This document shows positions 40,648 through 51,000 of a stretch of DNA of 55,884 bases, piece by piece. The translations under genes and the position numbers were made by a program. This stretch comes from Burkholderiaceae bacterium (lineage in GTDB: Bacteria > Pseudomonadota > Gammaproteobacteria > Burkholderiales > Burkholderiaceae_C): the NCBI GenBank assembly GCA_913776825.1, contig CAJYPV010000012.1, positions 1 through 55,884 on the forward strand, read 5' to 3'. The stretch's first letter is position 1, and each line of letters opens with the position of its first letter. A model generated the notes under the pieces. That model saw only the letters and a list, made by a program, of their open reading frames with translations, had not been told where the DNA came from and did not search any database.

Positions 40648-42297
40648 TCAGCGCTCTCGGCGCAGCACGACGTAGCCGCCGGTGCGCTCCGTTGGCCGTC
40701 GGACGACGGCTTCCGCATGCCAGCCGGCGGGCGCGGCGGTGGCGCCCTCGGCTTGGGTGGTGATGCCGATGCTGCAGGCGCTGACGTCCAGCGATTGGGT
40801 GGCGTCCACCTTCCAGCCGCCCTGGAATTCCAGCGCGGCCAGCACATGCAGCGGCAGGCCCGGCGCGGCGATGCAATCGACCGTGGGCGGCAGGTAGGCG
40901 CCGATGCGGTCCACCAGCGGCTTGTTGCTGCGGGCGTAGTTCAGCGGATGCAGCCCCAGCGTCATCGCCAGCAGCCAGGCCAGGGCCACGCCGCCGGCGG
41001 GCAGGGCGAGGCTCTTCCAGATCGCGTGGCGGTGACGCGCGGTGCGCCAGCGCACCAGGCCGATCCAGGCGAGCGTGCCCAGCGTGGCGAGAATGAAGGT
41101 CAACCAGCCGAAATCGGGCTCATAGCCTTGCGCCAGGCGCCGCACATTGGCCAGGAACTTGGCCGGCCAGCCCAACTGAAGCGCGCTGTAATAGAGCCAC
41201 AAGAAGATGGCGCCGGCGCTGAAGAAGAACACCGAGAACCAATCCAGCAGCGCGCTCGCGCTGCGCTGGAAGGTCGGCAGCGCGAAGCTCGCCAGGACCG
41301 CCAGCGGGGGCAGGGCGAGCAGCAGGGCGCGCTCATCGGCATTCATCAGCAGGCTGCACAACAGCGGCACCGAGGCCGCGAGCAGGGGCACCGACAGATG
41401 GCGACGCTGCAGATGCGCACGCCAGCGCCACAGGGACCAGAGCGCCAGCGGCCAGGCCGGCCAACAGAACCAGCCCACCAGCTTCACCCATTCCAGCGGA
41501 CTGCGGCCGTTGGCCTGAATCCGCCAGGCCCAGCCATGCATCGGCCAGGCCGCCAGCGTGGCCAGCGCCATCGCGCCCAACAGCCACGGCAGCAGGCCGC
41601 GGGCTTCGTCATAGACCGAGCGGTGCGTGATCCAGAGCGCGCCGAGCGCCAGTGCCAGCGCGACGGCGGGAGCGCCGCTGGTGGCGAGCATCGTCAACGA
41701 CAGCAGCAAGGCCAGGCGCGCCTTCCAGCGCCGGAACGGCGCGGCAGCGAGGCCATACACGAATAGCGTGATGCCCAGCAGTTGCAGGATTTCAGGCGTG
41801 GTTTCGTGCCCCAGTCGCAGCAGGCCGAGGCTGGCGATCAGCGCCAGCAGGCTGCCATCGGCCATGGCGCGGGCGTAGTCGATCGCATGCGCCTCGCCGC
41901 CGAACGCAAACGCCACGGGCTGCGCCGCCTCGGTGCGCGCCAGATGCAGGCAGCTGTACCAGACCAGCGCCAGCACGGCGGCCAGCATCAGGCCGAACGG
42001 GATGCGAGCGGCCAGCGAGGGATCGAGAAACGGCAACAGCTTGATGAACAGGCCGCCGACCCAGTAAGGCAGCAGGCCGCCTTCCGCGGGCAGTCCGGCG
42101 ATCGCGGGTTGCAGCCAGGAGGCATGGCCCTGCGCGATGCTGGCCATGTAGCCGAACGCGGTGAGGTCGGCATTGCGCCACGGATCGCGACCGAACAGGC
42201 CGGGCAGCACATAGGCGGCGCACAAAAGCAGCAGGGCCCAGCGCGGAATGGGGTGGGCGCTTCGCTCGGCCACGACGGCCGGGGTTGGCAGATTCAT
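40648..42297 (-). CDS. ArnT/PMT-like membrane glycosyltransferase (GT39/GT83 type)
   Basis: The 549-residue protein has about 12 hydrophobic helices and the N-terminal first-loop motif GLFGRDPWRNADL, typical of lipid-linked sugar transferases of the ArnT/PMT group, in which an acidic residue in the first periplasmic loop is catalytic. A C-terminal soluble domain of about 100 residues follows (LPPTVDCIAAPGLPL to the end). It is likely to transfer a sugar from a polyprenyl phosphate donor to a periplasmic acceptor such as lipid A or a protein; donor and acceptor cannot be read from the sequence. It is a single gene with no LPS genes next to it. Confidence 0.85.
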   Translation of the reverse strand: MNLPTPAVVAERSAHPIPRWALLLLCAAYVLPGLFGRDPWRNADLTAFGYMASIAQGHASWLQPAIAGLPAEGGLLPYWVGGLFIKLLPFLDPSLAARIPFGLMLAAVLALVWYSCLHLARTEAAQPVAFAFGGEAHAIDYARAMADGSLLALIASLGLLRLGHETTPEILQLLGITLFVYGLAAAPFRRWKARLALLLSLTMLATSGAPAVALALALGALWITHRSVYDEARGLLPWLLGAMALATLAAWPMHGWAWRIQANGRSPLEWVKLVGWFCWPAWPLALWSLWRWRAHLQRRHLSVPLLAASVPLLCSLLMNADERALLLALPPLAVLASFALPTFQRSASALLDWFSVFFFSAGAIFLWLYYSALQLGWPAKFLANVRRLAQGYEPDFGWLTFILATLGTLAWIGLVRWRTARHRHAIWKSLALPAGGVALAWLLAMTLGLHPLNYARSNKPLVDRIGAYLPPTVDCIAAPGLPLHVLAALEFQGGWKVDATQSLDVSACSIGITTQAEGATAAPAGWHAEAVVRRPTERTGGYVVLRRER

Positions 42298-42389
42298 GCG
42301 CGTCTGTCTCGTGTCAGGGTGGGAAGCCGGAGCGCATCATGCCGCAGGTTCGAGGTGCCAGACGGAAACCTGCCTGGCGCGCGGACATG

Positions 42390-42417
42390 AAAAAAGGCAG
42401 CCGGAAGGGCTGCCTTT
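42390..42417 (-). terminator. intrinsic terminator downstream of rpmE2
   Basis: On the minus strand, the AAAGGCAGCC/GGCTGCCTTT stem is followed by a run of six Ts and then CATGTCC, about 125 nt after the rpmE2 stop codon. Confidence 0.75.
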
Positions 42418-42540
42418 GTCGGTGGGCGCTCGGGACGCGGGTGCAGGGTGGGCGGGGCTGGCGATCGGTGCGGAGGTCTGAACCCCCGCCGTGTCGCGCT
42501 CCGCCGGGATCTGCGAATGTCCCGAGGCGTCGCGGCCCGA

Positions 42541-42807
42541 TTACTTCTTGTTGGGCACCAGGCGCGAGAACTTGTTGCGGAACTTCTCGACGCGGCCGCC
42601 CAGGCTGTCGATGCTCTTCTGGGTGCCGGTGTAGAACGGGTGGGATTCGCTGGAGGTTTCCAGCTTCACCAGCGGCAGCTCGCGACCATCGTCCAGCTTG
42701 ATGGTGTCACGGGTTTGGACCGTGGAACGGGTCACGAATTGGAAACCGTTGGACAGGTCGACAAACGCGACGTCACGGTAGTTGGGGTGAATGCCTTCTT
42801 TAGCCAT
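42541..42807 (-). CDS. rpmE2: 50S ribosomal protein L31 type B
   Basis: The 88-residue protein begins [22 protein letters not shown] and contains the [23 protein letters not shown] signature of L31. The zinc-binding cysteines of type A L31 are absent, so this is the zinc-independent (C-minus) form. The frame extends 12 codons upstream of the chosen ATG without homology, and a GGAG lies about 6 nt before the ATG. It is downstream of rho and in the same direction. Confidence 0.96.
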   Translation of the reverse strand: MAKEGIHPNYRDVAFVDLSNGFQFVTRSTVQTRDTIKLDDGRELPLVKLETSSESHPFYTGTQKSIDSLGGRVEKFRNKFSRLVPNKK

Positions 42808-42880
42808 TTTGGAGCCTCGCTGCAATGCCGCCAGCCACACCACACCGTGCAGTGCACTTATCGACAGCGGAAAAACGCGG

Positions 42881-42910
42881 AGTATAGCTGAAAAGCGCCA
42901 TGGCGCTCAA
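42881..42910 (-). promoter_or_regulatory. candidate promoter of rpmE2
   Basis: On the minus strand TTGAGC (42905-42910) and TATACT (42881-42886) are separated by 18 bp, about 75 nt before the rpmE2 start codon. It lies just downstream of the rho terminator. Confidence 0.6.
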
Positions 42911-42925
42911 TGCCAGCCCGCCATG

Positions 42926-42950
42926 AAAACAGCCGCCCTGGGGCGGCTGT
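42926..42950 (-). terminator. intrinsic terminator downstream of rho
   Basis: On the minus strand ACAGCCGCC/GGCGGCTGT with a 4-nt loop is followed by TTTC, about 170 nt beyond the rho stop codon. The T-run is short. Confidence 0.55.
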
Positions 42951-43117
42951 CGTGACATCCGTCGGCGCGTTCGCCCACGGATGTCGAATCGGATGAGACC
43001 GATGAGGATCGAAGCGATCCGTCCCATCGGCCGGCCAGCGCGACCGCGAGCGTGCACGCTGACGGTCCAGGCGTCGGTGGATGGCTGAGCCGACGCCAGG
43101 ACTCTGATGCGCGGGCC
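42951..43117 (-). other. rho 3' untranslated region
   Basis: With the terminator and rpmE2 promoter this makes a 310-bp gap between rho and rpmE2. I see no gene in it; it carries only the predicted rho 3' end. Confidence 0.4.
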
Positions 43118-44380
43118 TCAGCCGCCGCGGCGCATCATGTCGAAGAAGTCGATGTTGTTCTTCGACGATTTCATTTTGTCGAGGATGAACTCCATCGCCT
43201 CAATCTCGTCCATCGGATAGAGCAGCTTGCGCAGGATCCAGCTCTTTTGCAGGATTTCCGGCTTCAGCAGCAGCTCTTCACGGCGGGTGCCCGACTTGTT
43301 GAGCAGGATCGACGGATAGACGCGCTTCTCGGCCATGCGACGGTCCAGATGGATTTCGCAGTTGCCGGTGCCCTTGAATTCTTCGTAGATCACCTCGTCC
43401 ATCTTGGAGCCGGTGTCCACCAGGGCGGTGCCGATGATGGTCAGCGAGCCGCCTTCTTCGATGTTGCGCGCGGCGCCGAAGAAGCGCTTGGGGCGCTGCA
43501 GGGCGTTGGCGTCCACACCGCCGGTCAGCACCTTGCCGGAGCTGGGCAGCACGTTGTTGTAGGCGCGGGCCAGGCGGGTGATCGAGTCCAGCAGGATGAT
43601 CACGTCCTTCTTCAGTTCCACCAGGCGCTTGGCGCGCTCGATCACCATTTCGGCAACCTGCACGTGGCGCGCGGCCGGTTCGTCGAAGGTGGAGCTGATG
43701 ACCTCGCCGCGCACGGTGCGCTGCATTTCGGTCACTTCCTCGGGGCGCTCATCCACCAGCAGCACCATCAGGTGGGCGTCGGGATAGTTGGCGGCGATCG
43801 AGTGCGCCAGGTGCTGCATCATGACCGTCTTGCCGCTCTTGGGCGGGGCGACGAGCAGCGCGCGCTGACCTTTGCCCAGCGGGGCGATCAGGTCGATGAT
43901 CCGGCTGGTGATGTTGTCGTCGCCGCGGATGTCGCGCTCGAGCCTGAACTGTTCCTTGGGGAACAGCGGGGTCAGGTTCTCGAACATGATCTTGTGCTTG
44001 GACTCCTCGGGCGTGAGGCCATTGACGCGGTCGACCTTGACCAGCGCGAAGTAGCGTTCACCGTCCTTGGGCACGCGCACTTCGCCTTCCACCATGTCAC
44101 CGGTGTGCAGGTTGAAGCGGCGGATCTGGCTGGGCGAGAGATAGATGTCGTCCGTCGAGGCCATGTAGCTGGCCTCGGGAGAGCGCAGGAAGCCGAAGCC
44201 GTCAGGCAGGACTTCCAGCACGCCGTCGCCGAAGACTTGTTCGCCGGCCTTGGCGCGCTTTTTCATGATCGCGAACATCAGCTCCTGCTTGCGCAAGCGT
44301 GCGACGTTGTCGATCTCCAGCTCTTCGCCCATGTGGATCAGGGCGGAGACGTGAAGCGCCTTCAGTTCAGAAAGATGCAT
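43118..44380 (-). CDS. rho: transcription termination factor Rho
   Basis: Rho is the hexameric RNA-dependent ATPase/helicase that ends transcription at C-rich untranslated RNA. The 420-residue protein has the N-terminal RNA-binding cold-shock-like domain ([20 protein letters not shown]), Walker A (APPKSGKT), Walker B ([16 protein letters not shown]), the Q-loop/R-loop region ([13 protein letters not shown]) and the C-terminal IDFFDMMRR. It lacks the long N-terminal insertions of some high-GC bacteria. It lies downstream of trxA with a 390-bp leader between. Confidence 0.98.
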   Translation of the reverse strand: MHLSELKALHVSALIHMGEELEIDNVARLRKQELMFAIMKKRAKAGEQVFGDGVLEVLPDGFGFLRSPEASYMASTDDIYLSPSQIRRFNLHTGDMVEGEVRVPKDGERYFALVKVDRVNGLTPEESKHKIMFENLTPLFPKEQFRLERDIRGDDNITSRIIDLIAPLGKGQRALLVAPPKSGKTVMMQHLAHSIAANYPDAHLMVLLVDERPEEVTEMQRTVRGEVISSTFDEPAARHVQVAEMVIERAKRLVELKKDVIILLDSITRLARAYNNVLPSSGKVLTGGVDANALQRPKRFFGAARNIEEGGSLTIIGTALVDTGSKMDEVIYEEFKGTGNCEIHLDRRMAEKRVYPSILLNKSGTRREELLLKPEILQKSWILRKLLYPMDEIEAMEFILDKMKSSKNNIDFFDMMRRGG

Positions 44381-44771
44381 GGGTTGAACCCGGTGGTCTG
44401 TCGTCCAGAGCCTGCCAAGACCAGGGACACAAACAGCGGCGAGCCCAGGCGTCGCGCATCACTCGTCGCGTCCCGCTGGTCGAGGGGGACGGGCCGTCCG
44501 GTCGCATGCAAGCGAGAAGGATTGCTCCGACTTCGCGTCACGCGGCGGCAAGGGTTGAAACCTTGCGGGTCGCTTGAGCAGGCGGTTGAGGCACTGCGGG
44601 CCGCGACCAGCGGCAAAAAGAGTCATGCGGGAGCTTGGGCGCCGAGTCCACGCGCTCACCTGAAGGGCTGTCCGCCGAATTGCGCCAGGCGCTTTGCGGT
44701 CTTGAGCCGGCCCAGGAGGGCGTGTTGGCAAAAGTTCGTCGAGGCCGCTCGGCCCCGACGAATTGGAGAGA
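44381..44771 (-). other. rho leader region
   Basis: About 390 bp between trxA and rho without a gene. It begins with a promoter-like sequence over the trxA stop codon and a strong hairpin. A long leader is also found before E. coli rho, where Rho controls its own expression by attenuation; the same is plausible here. Confidence 0.5.
44735..44762 (-). terminator. hairpin just downstream of trxA
   Basis: On the minus strand TTCGTCGGGGCC/GGCCTCGACGAA (one mismatch, GAGC loop) is followed by CTTTTG. It may end trxA transcripts, and it would also be the first structure in a transcript from the adjacent rho promoter. Confidence 0.5.
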
Positions 44772-44801
44772 TTATAGGTGGGCGTCCAGGAAGGACGTCA
44801 A
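44771..44801 (-). promoter_or_regulatory. candidate rho promoter overlapping trxA stop codon
   Basis: On the minus strand TTGACG (44796-44801) and a perfect TATAAT (44771-44776) are separated by 19 bp. The -10 contains the trxA stop codon TAA. The spacer is longer than the optimal 17. Confidence 0.5.
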
Positions 44802-45101
44802 CTGGGCTTTGGACAGGGCGCCGACCTTGGTCGCGGCGAGTTGTCCGCCCTTGAAGAGCATCAGCGTCGGGATGCCGCGAATGCCGAACTTGGCCGGGAC
44901 CTCGCGGTTGTCATCGACATTGAGCTTGGCGATCTGCAGGCGGTCGCCGTAATCCTTGGCCACTTCGTCCAGGATGGGGGCGATCATCTTGCAGGGGCCG
45001 CACCATTCGGCCCAGTAGTCGACCAGCACTGGCTTGTCGGCTTGGATGACGTCGGCCTCGAAGGACGCGTCGGAGATGTGTTTGATCTGTTCGCTGCTCA
45101 T
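44772..45101 (-). CDS. trxA: thioredoxin
   Basis: Thioredoxin 1 reduces protein disulfides in the cytoplasm with electrons from thioredoxin reductase. The 109-residue protein has the active-site WCGPC (Cys34, Cys37) in [13 protein letters not shown] and the cis-proline loop [12 protein letters not shown]. Length matches E. coli TrxA. The trxA-rho order is conserved in many proteobacteria. Confidence 0.98.
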   Translation of the reverse strand: MSSEQIKHISDASFEADVIQADKPVLVDYWAEWCGPCKMIAPILDEVAKDYGDRLQIAKLNVDDNREVPAKFGIRGIPTLMLFKGGQLAATKVGALSKAQLTSFLDAHL

Positions 45102-45330
45102 TTAGGGGGTCCTTGCTTGAAGTCCCTGCTGGGTCGGCGGGGTCGGCTGGGAGAAGCCCGCTCGACAATCCCGCCGCCCGAAGGCGCCAGGGATCAAGGC
45201 ACAATGATTCTTACACAAGCCCAGAGCCCTCATGTCGAGTAGGCACACGTCGTAAATACGGGTGCGCCGACAGAACTCAAGAGGCCATCCCCGTCCCGTG
45301 ATCCCATCCGCCGCCCGAGCTGCCCCACCC

Positions 45331-48027
45331 ATGACGCCTGATTTCCCGCTGGACGCCGCCCCCGAGAGCGCGGCCTTCTGGGACCGATTGGCGCAGCGGG
45401 CCGCCGCCTGGTTGAGCGCACAGGAGCTGTCGGCGCGGGATGCGGTGCTGCTATTGCCCTTCGCCCAGCATCTGGCGCCTGCGCGCCGGGCGTGGATGAA
45501 GCTGTCGCGCTGGCAGCCGAGGATCGAGACCACCCACAGCCTGGCGTCCGCGTTGGGGCCGAGTCCGCTGCCGCAGGCGCAGCAGCTGAGCTTCGATGCC
45601 GCGATCGATGCGCTGGCCGCCCGCAGCCTGCTTCACGAGCAGACCTGGGCCCAGGCGCTGCGCCAGGAAGACCCGCGCGCGTTCGAGGCCGCGCTGCAGC
45701 GTCTGGTCGAGGCGGCGCACGCGCTGTCACGCGCCGCGCAACTGCGCTCGCCGTCGACGCGAGCGGATTTCTGGACCCAAGCCCGTCAAACCGTCGCGGC
45801 GCAAAGCGGCGCCGGCCATCTGGAGCGCGCCTTGTTGATGGTGGCCATCGAGTGGGCCGCCGCCGATCCCCGCGTGCCGGCGACCGATGCGCTGTTCCAG
45901 CTTCGTCCCAGCGCGTGGCTGCATCTGCAGTCGGGCGGGCCGGATGCGCTCGCCGACGCCTTGTTGGCCGAAGCCGAAGCCGCCGGCATGCCGTGTCTGC
46001 GCCTGAACGCTGATTTGTTGCTGGACGAGGTCTTCGCCGACGCGCCGCCGCAGATCCAGCTGGAACAGGCGGTCTGCGACGACTTCGAAGACCTGGCGCA
46101 ATGCAGCGCCGCGTCGGTGCTCGACCATCTCAACGCCGGCCGGGCGCCGGTGGCGCTGATCGCGCAGGACCGCGTGCTGATCCGCCGCGTGCGCGCCTTG
46201 CTGGAGCGTCAGGCCGTCGGCATCGCCGATGAAACAGGCTGGACGCTCGCCACCACCGCGCCTGCCGCGCAGTTGATGGCGATGCTGCGGGCCACTCGTC
46301 GCGACGCCTCGGTCGATGAATGGCTCGCGTGGCTGAAGACGCCGCTGGCGACCTCCCTGCGCGAGCGCGCCGGCAGCGGCGCCCTGCCGGCGCTGGAGAG
46401 CCGTTGCCGCACGCGCGGCTGGTCGTCGCCGACGTCGGTCCATGCCGATCGGCTGACGCCGGGCAGCGCGCGCCTGTGGACCAGCGCCCGAGAAGCGCTG
46501 CAGCCGCTGCAGTCGGCCACTCCGCGCAGTCTGGAAGATTGGCTCGGCACGCTGGCCGAGGTGCTGGATCGGCTCGGCGCGGACGAACAGTTGGAGCGCC
46601 AGCCCGCAGGCGGTCCGCAATTGCTGGACGCGCTGTGGTTGCGGCGCTCGCCATGGCCGGGTTCCGCGCACGAAGCGGTCTGGCGCGAATCGCAGCTGAC
46701 GGCCTCCGAGTTCATGGCCTGGGTGTCGGACACGCTGGAAGCCGCGCAGTATGTTCCGCCGCTGCAGGGCGAGCTGCAGGTGATGATCACGCCGCTGGCG
46801 CGCGCCATGCTGCGGCCGTTCGGTGCGGTCGTGCTGCCGGGTGCAGATGCGGCCACGCTCGGCCCGGTGCCGCCCGGCCCGGTGCTGATCGGCGACAGCC
46901 TCGCCCGACAGCTCGGTCTGCCCACGGTCGAGGACAAGCGCAGCGCGATCGCGTTCCAGTTCGCGCAACTGCTGCGTGCGCCCGCGCTCACCTTGCTGCG
47001 ATGCGGCCATCACGGCAGCGAACCGCTGGCCGCGAGCCCGCTGCTGGAGCGTCTGGATCTGGCGTTGCAGAACGGCGGCCATGGCCGCCTGTCGCTGTGG
47101 CGGGATCCACGTCTGGAAGTGGCGGTGCCGGTGTCGACCCACGCGCGTGCCCAGGCGCAGGCCCAGGGCAAGATGCCGCGTGCGCTGAGCGCGAGTGCGG
47201 TCGAGTCGCTGCGGCAATGTCCGTATCAGTTCTTTGCGCGGGTGCTGCTGGGCTTGCGGGAATCCTCCGAGCTCGATGTGCTGGCCGACAAGCGCGACTA
47301 CGGCACCTGGCTGCACGAGGTGCTGCATCAGTTTCACCGCGAGCGCCTCGAGGGTCTCGACCCGGCGATGGATGACGCGGATCGACTGGACCGCGCAGCC
47401 GAAGCGCAGATGCAGGCGCTGGGCCTGTCCGCAGCGGAATTCCTGCCGTTCTCCGCCAGCTTCGCGCGCTTCGCGCCGACGTATCTGCAATGGCTGTCCG
47501 CCCAGGAGGCCCAGGGTCAGCGCTTCGCGGCGGGTGAGCTGGATCGCGTGGTGCATCCGTGGGCGACGGTCGAGCCGGCGTTGGCAGCGCTGGCGCTGCG
47601 GGGACGGCTGGACCGCGTCGACGATGGCCCGGAGGGGCGATGGCTGCTGGATTACAAGACCGGCAGCGTCAAGGGGCTGAAGGACAAGGTGGCCGATCCG
47701 TTGGAAGACACGCAATTGGCGGTCTATGCGGTCTTGATGGGCGGCGCCGACGCGGCGTCGACGGCGCCGGTCGATCGCGCACTGGCGCCCGACGGGCGGC
47801 CGCTGCGTGCGCAGTATCTGGCGCTGGACGATGCGAAGGGCCCCGTCGCCATCGAGCATGAGGATGTCGAATCCACCGCGGCGGTGATGCTGGACGGACT
47901 GGGGTCGGATCTGATGGCCATTCGACGGGGTGATCCCTTGCCCGCGCTCGGCGAAGGCGTGGCGTGCGAGTACTGTGAGATGCGCGGCCTGTGCCGACGC
48001 GATGACTGGGAAGGGGCCGCGCCATGA
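45331..48027 (+). CDS. addB: AddB-like PD-(D/E)XK nuclease subunit of a helicase-nuclease
   Basis: The 898-residue protein pairs with the UvrD-type helicase encoded next, as AddB does with AddA in double-strand-break end processing. The N-terminal part resembles an inactivated helicase fold and lacks a Walker A motif. The C-terminal nuclease domain shows LSASAVESLRQCPYQFFAR, the catalytic GRLDRVD and LLDYKTGS motifs, and a terminal ACEYCEMRGLCRRDDW. The four cysteines (one before, three after the nuclease core) match the iron-sulfur staple of AddB-type nucleases. The ATG at 45331 was chosen; an upstream frame opens at 45262. Its stop overlaps the addA start. Confidence 0.85.
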   Translation: MTPDFPLDAAPESAAFWDRLAQRAAAWLSAQELSARDAVLLLPFAQHLAPARRAWMKLSRWQPRIETTHSLASALGPSPLPQAQQLSFDAAIDALAARSLLHEQTWAQALRQEDPRAFEAALQRLVEAAHALSRAAQLRSPSTRADFWTQARQTVAAQSGAGHLERALLMVAIEWAAADPRVPATDALFQLRPSAWLHLQSGGPDALADALLAEAEAAGMPCLRLNADLLLDEVFADAPPQIQLEQAVCDDFEDLAQCSAASVLDHLNAGRAPVALIAQDRVLIRRVRALLERQAVGIADETGWTLATTAPAAQLMAMLRATRRDASVDEWLAWLKTPLATSLRERAGSGALPALESRCRTRGWSSPTSVHADRLTPGSARLWTSAREALQPLQSATPRSLEDWLGTLAEVLDRLGADEQLERQPAGGPQLLDALWLRRSPWPGSAHEAVWRESQLTASEFMAWVSDTLEAAQYVPPLQGELQVMITPLARAMLRPFGAVVLPGADAATLGPVPPGPVLIGDSLARQLGLPTVEDKRSAIAFQFAQLLRAPALTLLRCGHHGSEPLAASPLLERLDLALQNGGHGRLSLWRDPRLEVAVPVSTHARAQAQAQGKMPRALSASAVESLRQCPYQFFARVLLGLRESSELDVLADKRDYGTWLHEVLHQFHRERLEGLDPAMDDADRLDRAAEAQMQALGLSAAEFLPFSASFARFAPTYLQWLSAQEAQGQRFAAGELDRVVHPWATVEPALAALALRGRLDRVDDGPEGRWLLDYKTGSVKGLKDKVADPLEDTQLAVYAVLMGGADAASTAPVDRALAPDGRPLRAQYLALDDAKGPVAIEHEDVESTAAVMLDGLGSDLMAIRRGDPLPALGEGVACEYCEMRGLCRRDDWEGAAP

Positions 48028-51000
48028 GCGCCGCAGCGGATCGCCCGAACGATGGGTTGAATGATGGGCTGAATGACGTCCGCCTTCATGCGACGGACTG
48101 GGCGCCAAGCGCGCCGGATGACGGCGGGACCGGCACATCGATGGTTGGCGATGCCGACGCTCAAGCTCATCCTGCGCTGCAGCAGGCGGCCTACACGCTC
48201 AACGGTGCGCCGGTCGCGCGGGAGCGCTTTTATGCGCTGGCGTGCGATCCCGGCCGCAGCGTCGTGGTGGAAGCCTGCGCGGGCGCGGGCAAGACCTGGA
48301 TGCTGGTCTCGCGCATCCTGCGTGCGTTGCTGGAGGGCACGGCGCCGCAGGACATCGTCGCCATCACCTTCACTCGCAAGGCGGCCGGCGAGATGCGGCA
48401 GCGTCTGAATGAATGGCTGCATGAATTCGCGCATGGCGACCATGACGGCCGCGTGCTGGCGCTGCGCCAGCGCGGCTTGAGCGAGGCGCAGGCGCAGGCG
48501 CTGGCGCCCGATCTGCGCGGGCTGCAGCAGCGCTTGCTGCAGGGCGCGCGGGCGGTGGAGATTCGCACCTTTCACGCCTGGTTCTCACAGCTGTTGCGCG
48601 CGGCGCCGCTGGAGCTGTTGCAGGCGCAAGGACTGTCCCCCGAGCTGCAGCTGATCGAGGATGAAAGCGATCTGATGCCGGAGCTCTGGCAACGCTTTCA
48701 CGCGGCGGTGCTGGCCGACGAGACCTTGCTGGCCGACTATCAGCAACTGAGCCTGGCTCAGGGCCGCAACAAGCTGCTGGGATGGCTGTCGTCGGCCTTC
48801 GACAAGCGGGTGGAAATTCGTTTGGCGCATCAGCATGGACGGTTGCTCGACAGCATGCCCGGCGCCGCCGATGTCGTGCCGGAACTCGCCAGCCTGGCGG
48901 ATCCGATGCAGGCGTTCGCCGCGATGCGGCCGTCGCTGCAGCAGTTGGCCATCGCGCTCGGCTCGGCCAAGAACGCGACGCCGCGCAAGGCCGCCACCGC
49001 GATCGAGATGGCGCTGCAGCTCCCGGATCAAGAGGCGCTGGACAGCCTGTGGCCCGCGCTGTTCACCGCCGATGGCACCGTGCGCAAGAACCTCGGGGAC
49101 GACCCGGGGTTGATGTCAGTGACCGATCAGTTGCTGCGCCTGCGGCTCGCGCTGGACCAGAACCAGGCGCGGATCTGGCATCGGCAGATGTGCGGCCTGG
49201 CTCTGCAACTGCTGGATCAATTCGATGCCCTCAAGCGGGAGCGCGGCCTGGTCGACATGAACGATCTGGAACGTGGCGCGCTGGCGCTGCTCGGCGATGC
49301 GGGTCTGTCGGGCTGGGTGCAAGAGAAGCTCGACAGCCAGGTGCGCCATCTGCTGATCGATGAATTCCAGGACACCAGCCCGCTGCAATGGCATGCCTTG
49401 TATGCATGGCTATCTGGTTATGTCGGCGCGGGTGGAGGCGCGAGCGGTCAGCGTCCGCCCTCGGTGTTCATCGTGGGTGACCCGAAGCAGAGCATCTATC
49501 GCTTTCGTCGCGCCGAGCCGCGTGTATTCGCGGCGGCGCGGGATTTCGTCCGCGAAGGTCTGGATGGCGTGCTGCTGGCGTGTGATCACACCCGACGCAA
49601 TTCGCCGCAGGTGCTGGCGGCGGTGAACGCGGTTTTCGAATCGGCCAGCCTGGCGCAGCAATACAGCGGCTTCCGGCCGCACACCACCGAATCGGGCGAC
49701 GGCCATCCGCTGGATGGCGTCTTCCACATTGCGGATGAAGGTCCCGAGGAGCTGAGCGGCGGATCGGTGCGGGAAGAAGGCGTCTGGCGGCCGAGCCTCA
49801 CGCAGGCCAGGCGCGAACCCGAGCTGCATCGGCGCGAGGCCGAGGCCTGTCGCATCGCCGCCGCCATCGCGCAACTGCTGGCAGGCGGCGAGGTGCAGCC
49901 CGGCGAGATCTTCGTGCTGGCCCGCAAGCGCGACGGTCTGCGGGTGTTGGCCCAGGTGCTCAAGGCGCAGGGCATCGCCCATGCGGCGCCGGAGGACATG
50001 CCGCTGCGGGATGCGCCGGATGTGCGTGATCTGCTGGCCTTGCTGGATGTGCTGGCGTCCAACGGCCACAACCTCTCGCTGGCGCATGCCTTGCGCAGTC
50101 CATTGTTCGGCGCCTCGGAAGCGGACCTGCTGGCGCTGGCTGCGGCCGCGCGGAGCGTGCGCTGGTTGAAGGAATCGGACGAGGCGGACGATGGCGGCGA
50201 CGGCTTTGGCGAGCACGGCCTGACCCTCGATGAGGAGCCGGATGTCGGGCTCTCCGATGTGAATCTGGACGCGATCGATGAACGCGACCTGGCGCCGTTG
50301 GCGGCGCTGGAAGCGCGGGTGGTGGAGGAGCGTCCGAGCGAGCCGATGACGCTTGATCTCTTCGATCCGCCACCCGAGCCGATCGCGCCACCCGCGGCGC
50401 CAGCATCACCGGCCGACGACAGCCGGAGCTGGTGGGATGCGCTGATGCAGTCGGACGACTCGTCGCTCAGTCCCGCCTTGAGCCGTGCGCGCGGCCTGCT
50501 GCAACGTTGGAATGGCCTGGCCATGCAGCGCAGTCCGCATGACCTGCTGGATGCGATCGTCCATGAGGGCGATTTGATGGCCCGCGTCGCGGCAGCGGTG
50601 CCGTCCAGTGAGCGTCGAGCGCGGCTGCACGCGGTCGAGGCGCTGTTGGCCTTGGCGCTGGAGCTGGATGGCGGTCGATATTCGGGTCTGTATGGCTTCG
50701 TCCGCGCGCTCAAGGGGCGGGCGCTGAAGTTGGCCGCGCCCGCCGAGCCCGATGCGGTGCAACTGCTGACGGTGCACGGCGCCAAAGGTCTGGAAGCGCG
50801 CGTCGTGATCATGATGGATGCGGAGGCCGGGCCCGCGCGCGCCGAGCACATGGCCTTGGCGATCGCCTGGCCGGTGCAGGAGCCGGTGCCGCGCACGGTG
50901 GCGTTCATCGTGTCGGAATCGCGCCCGCCACCGTCGCTGCAAGCGCTGCTAGACGATGAGAAAGAGCAGCGCCAACGGGAAGAGCTCAATGCGCTCTACG

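Noticed and set aside
43052..44854. 600-codon plus-strand open frame across rho
   Set aside because: Antisense to rho; no recognisable domain.
45727..48138. 803-codon minus-strand open frame across addB
   Set aside because: Antisense to the addB coding region with Arg/Gln-rich nonsense composition.
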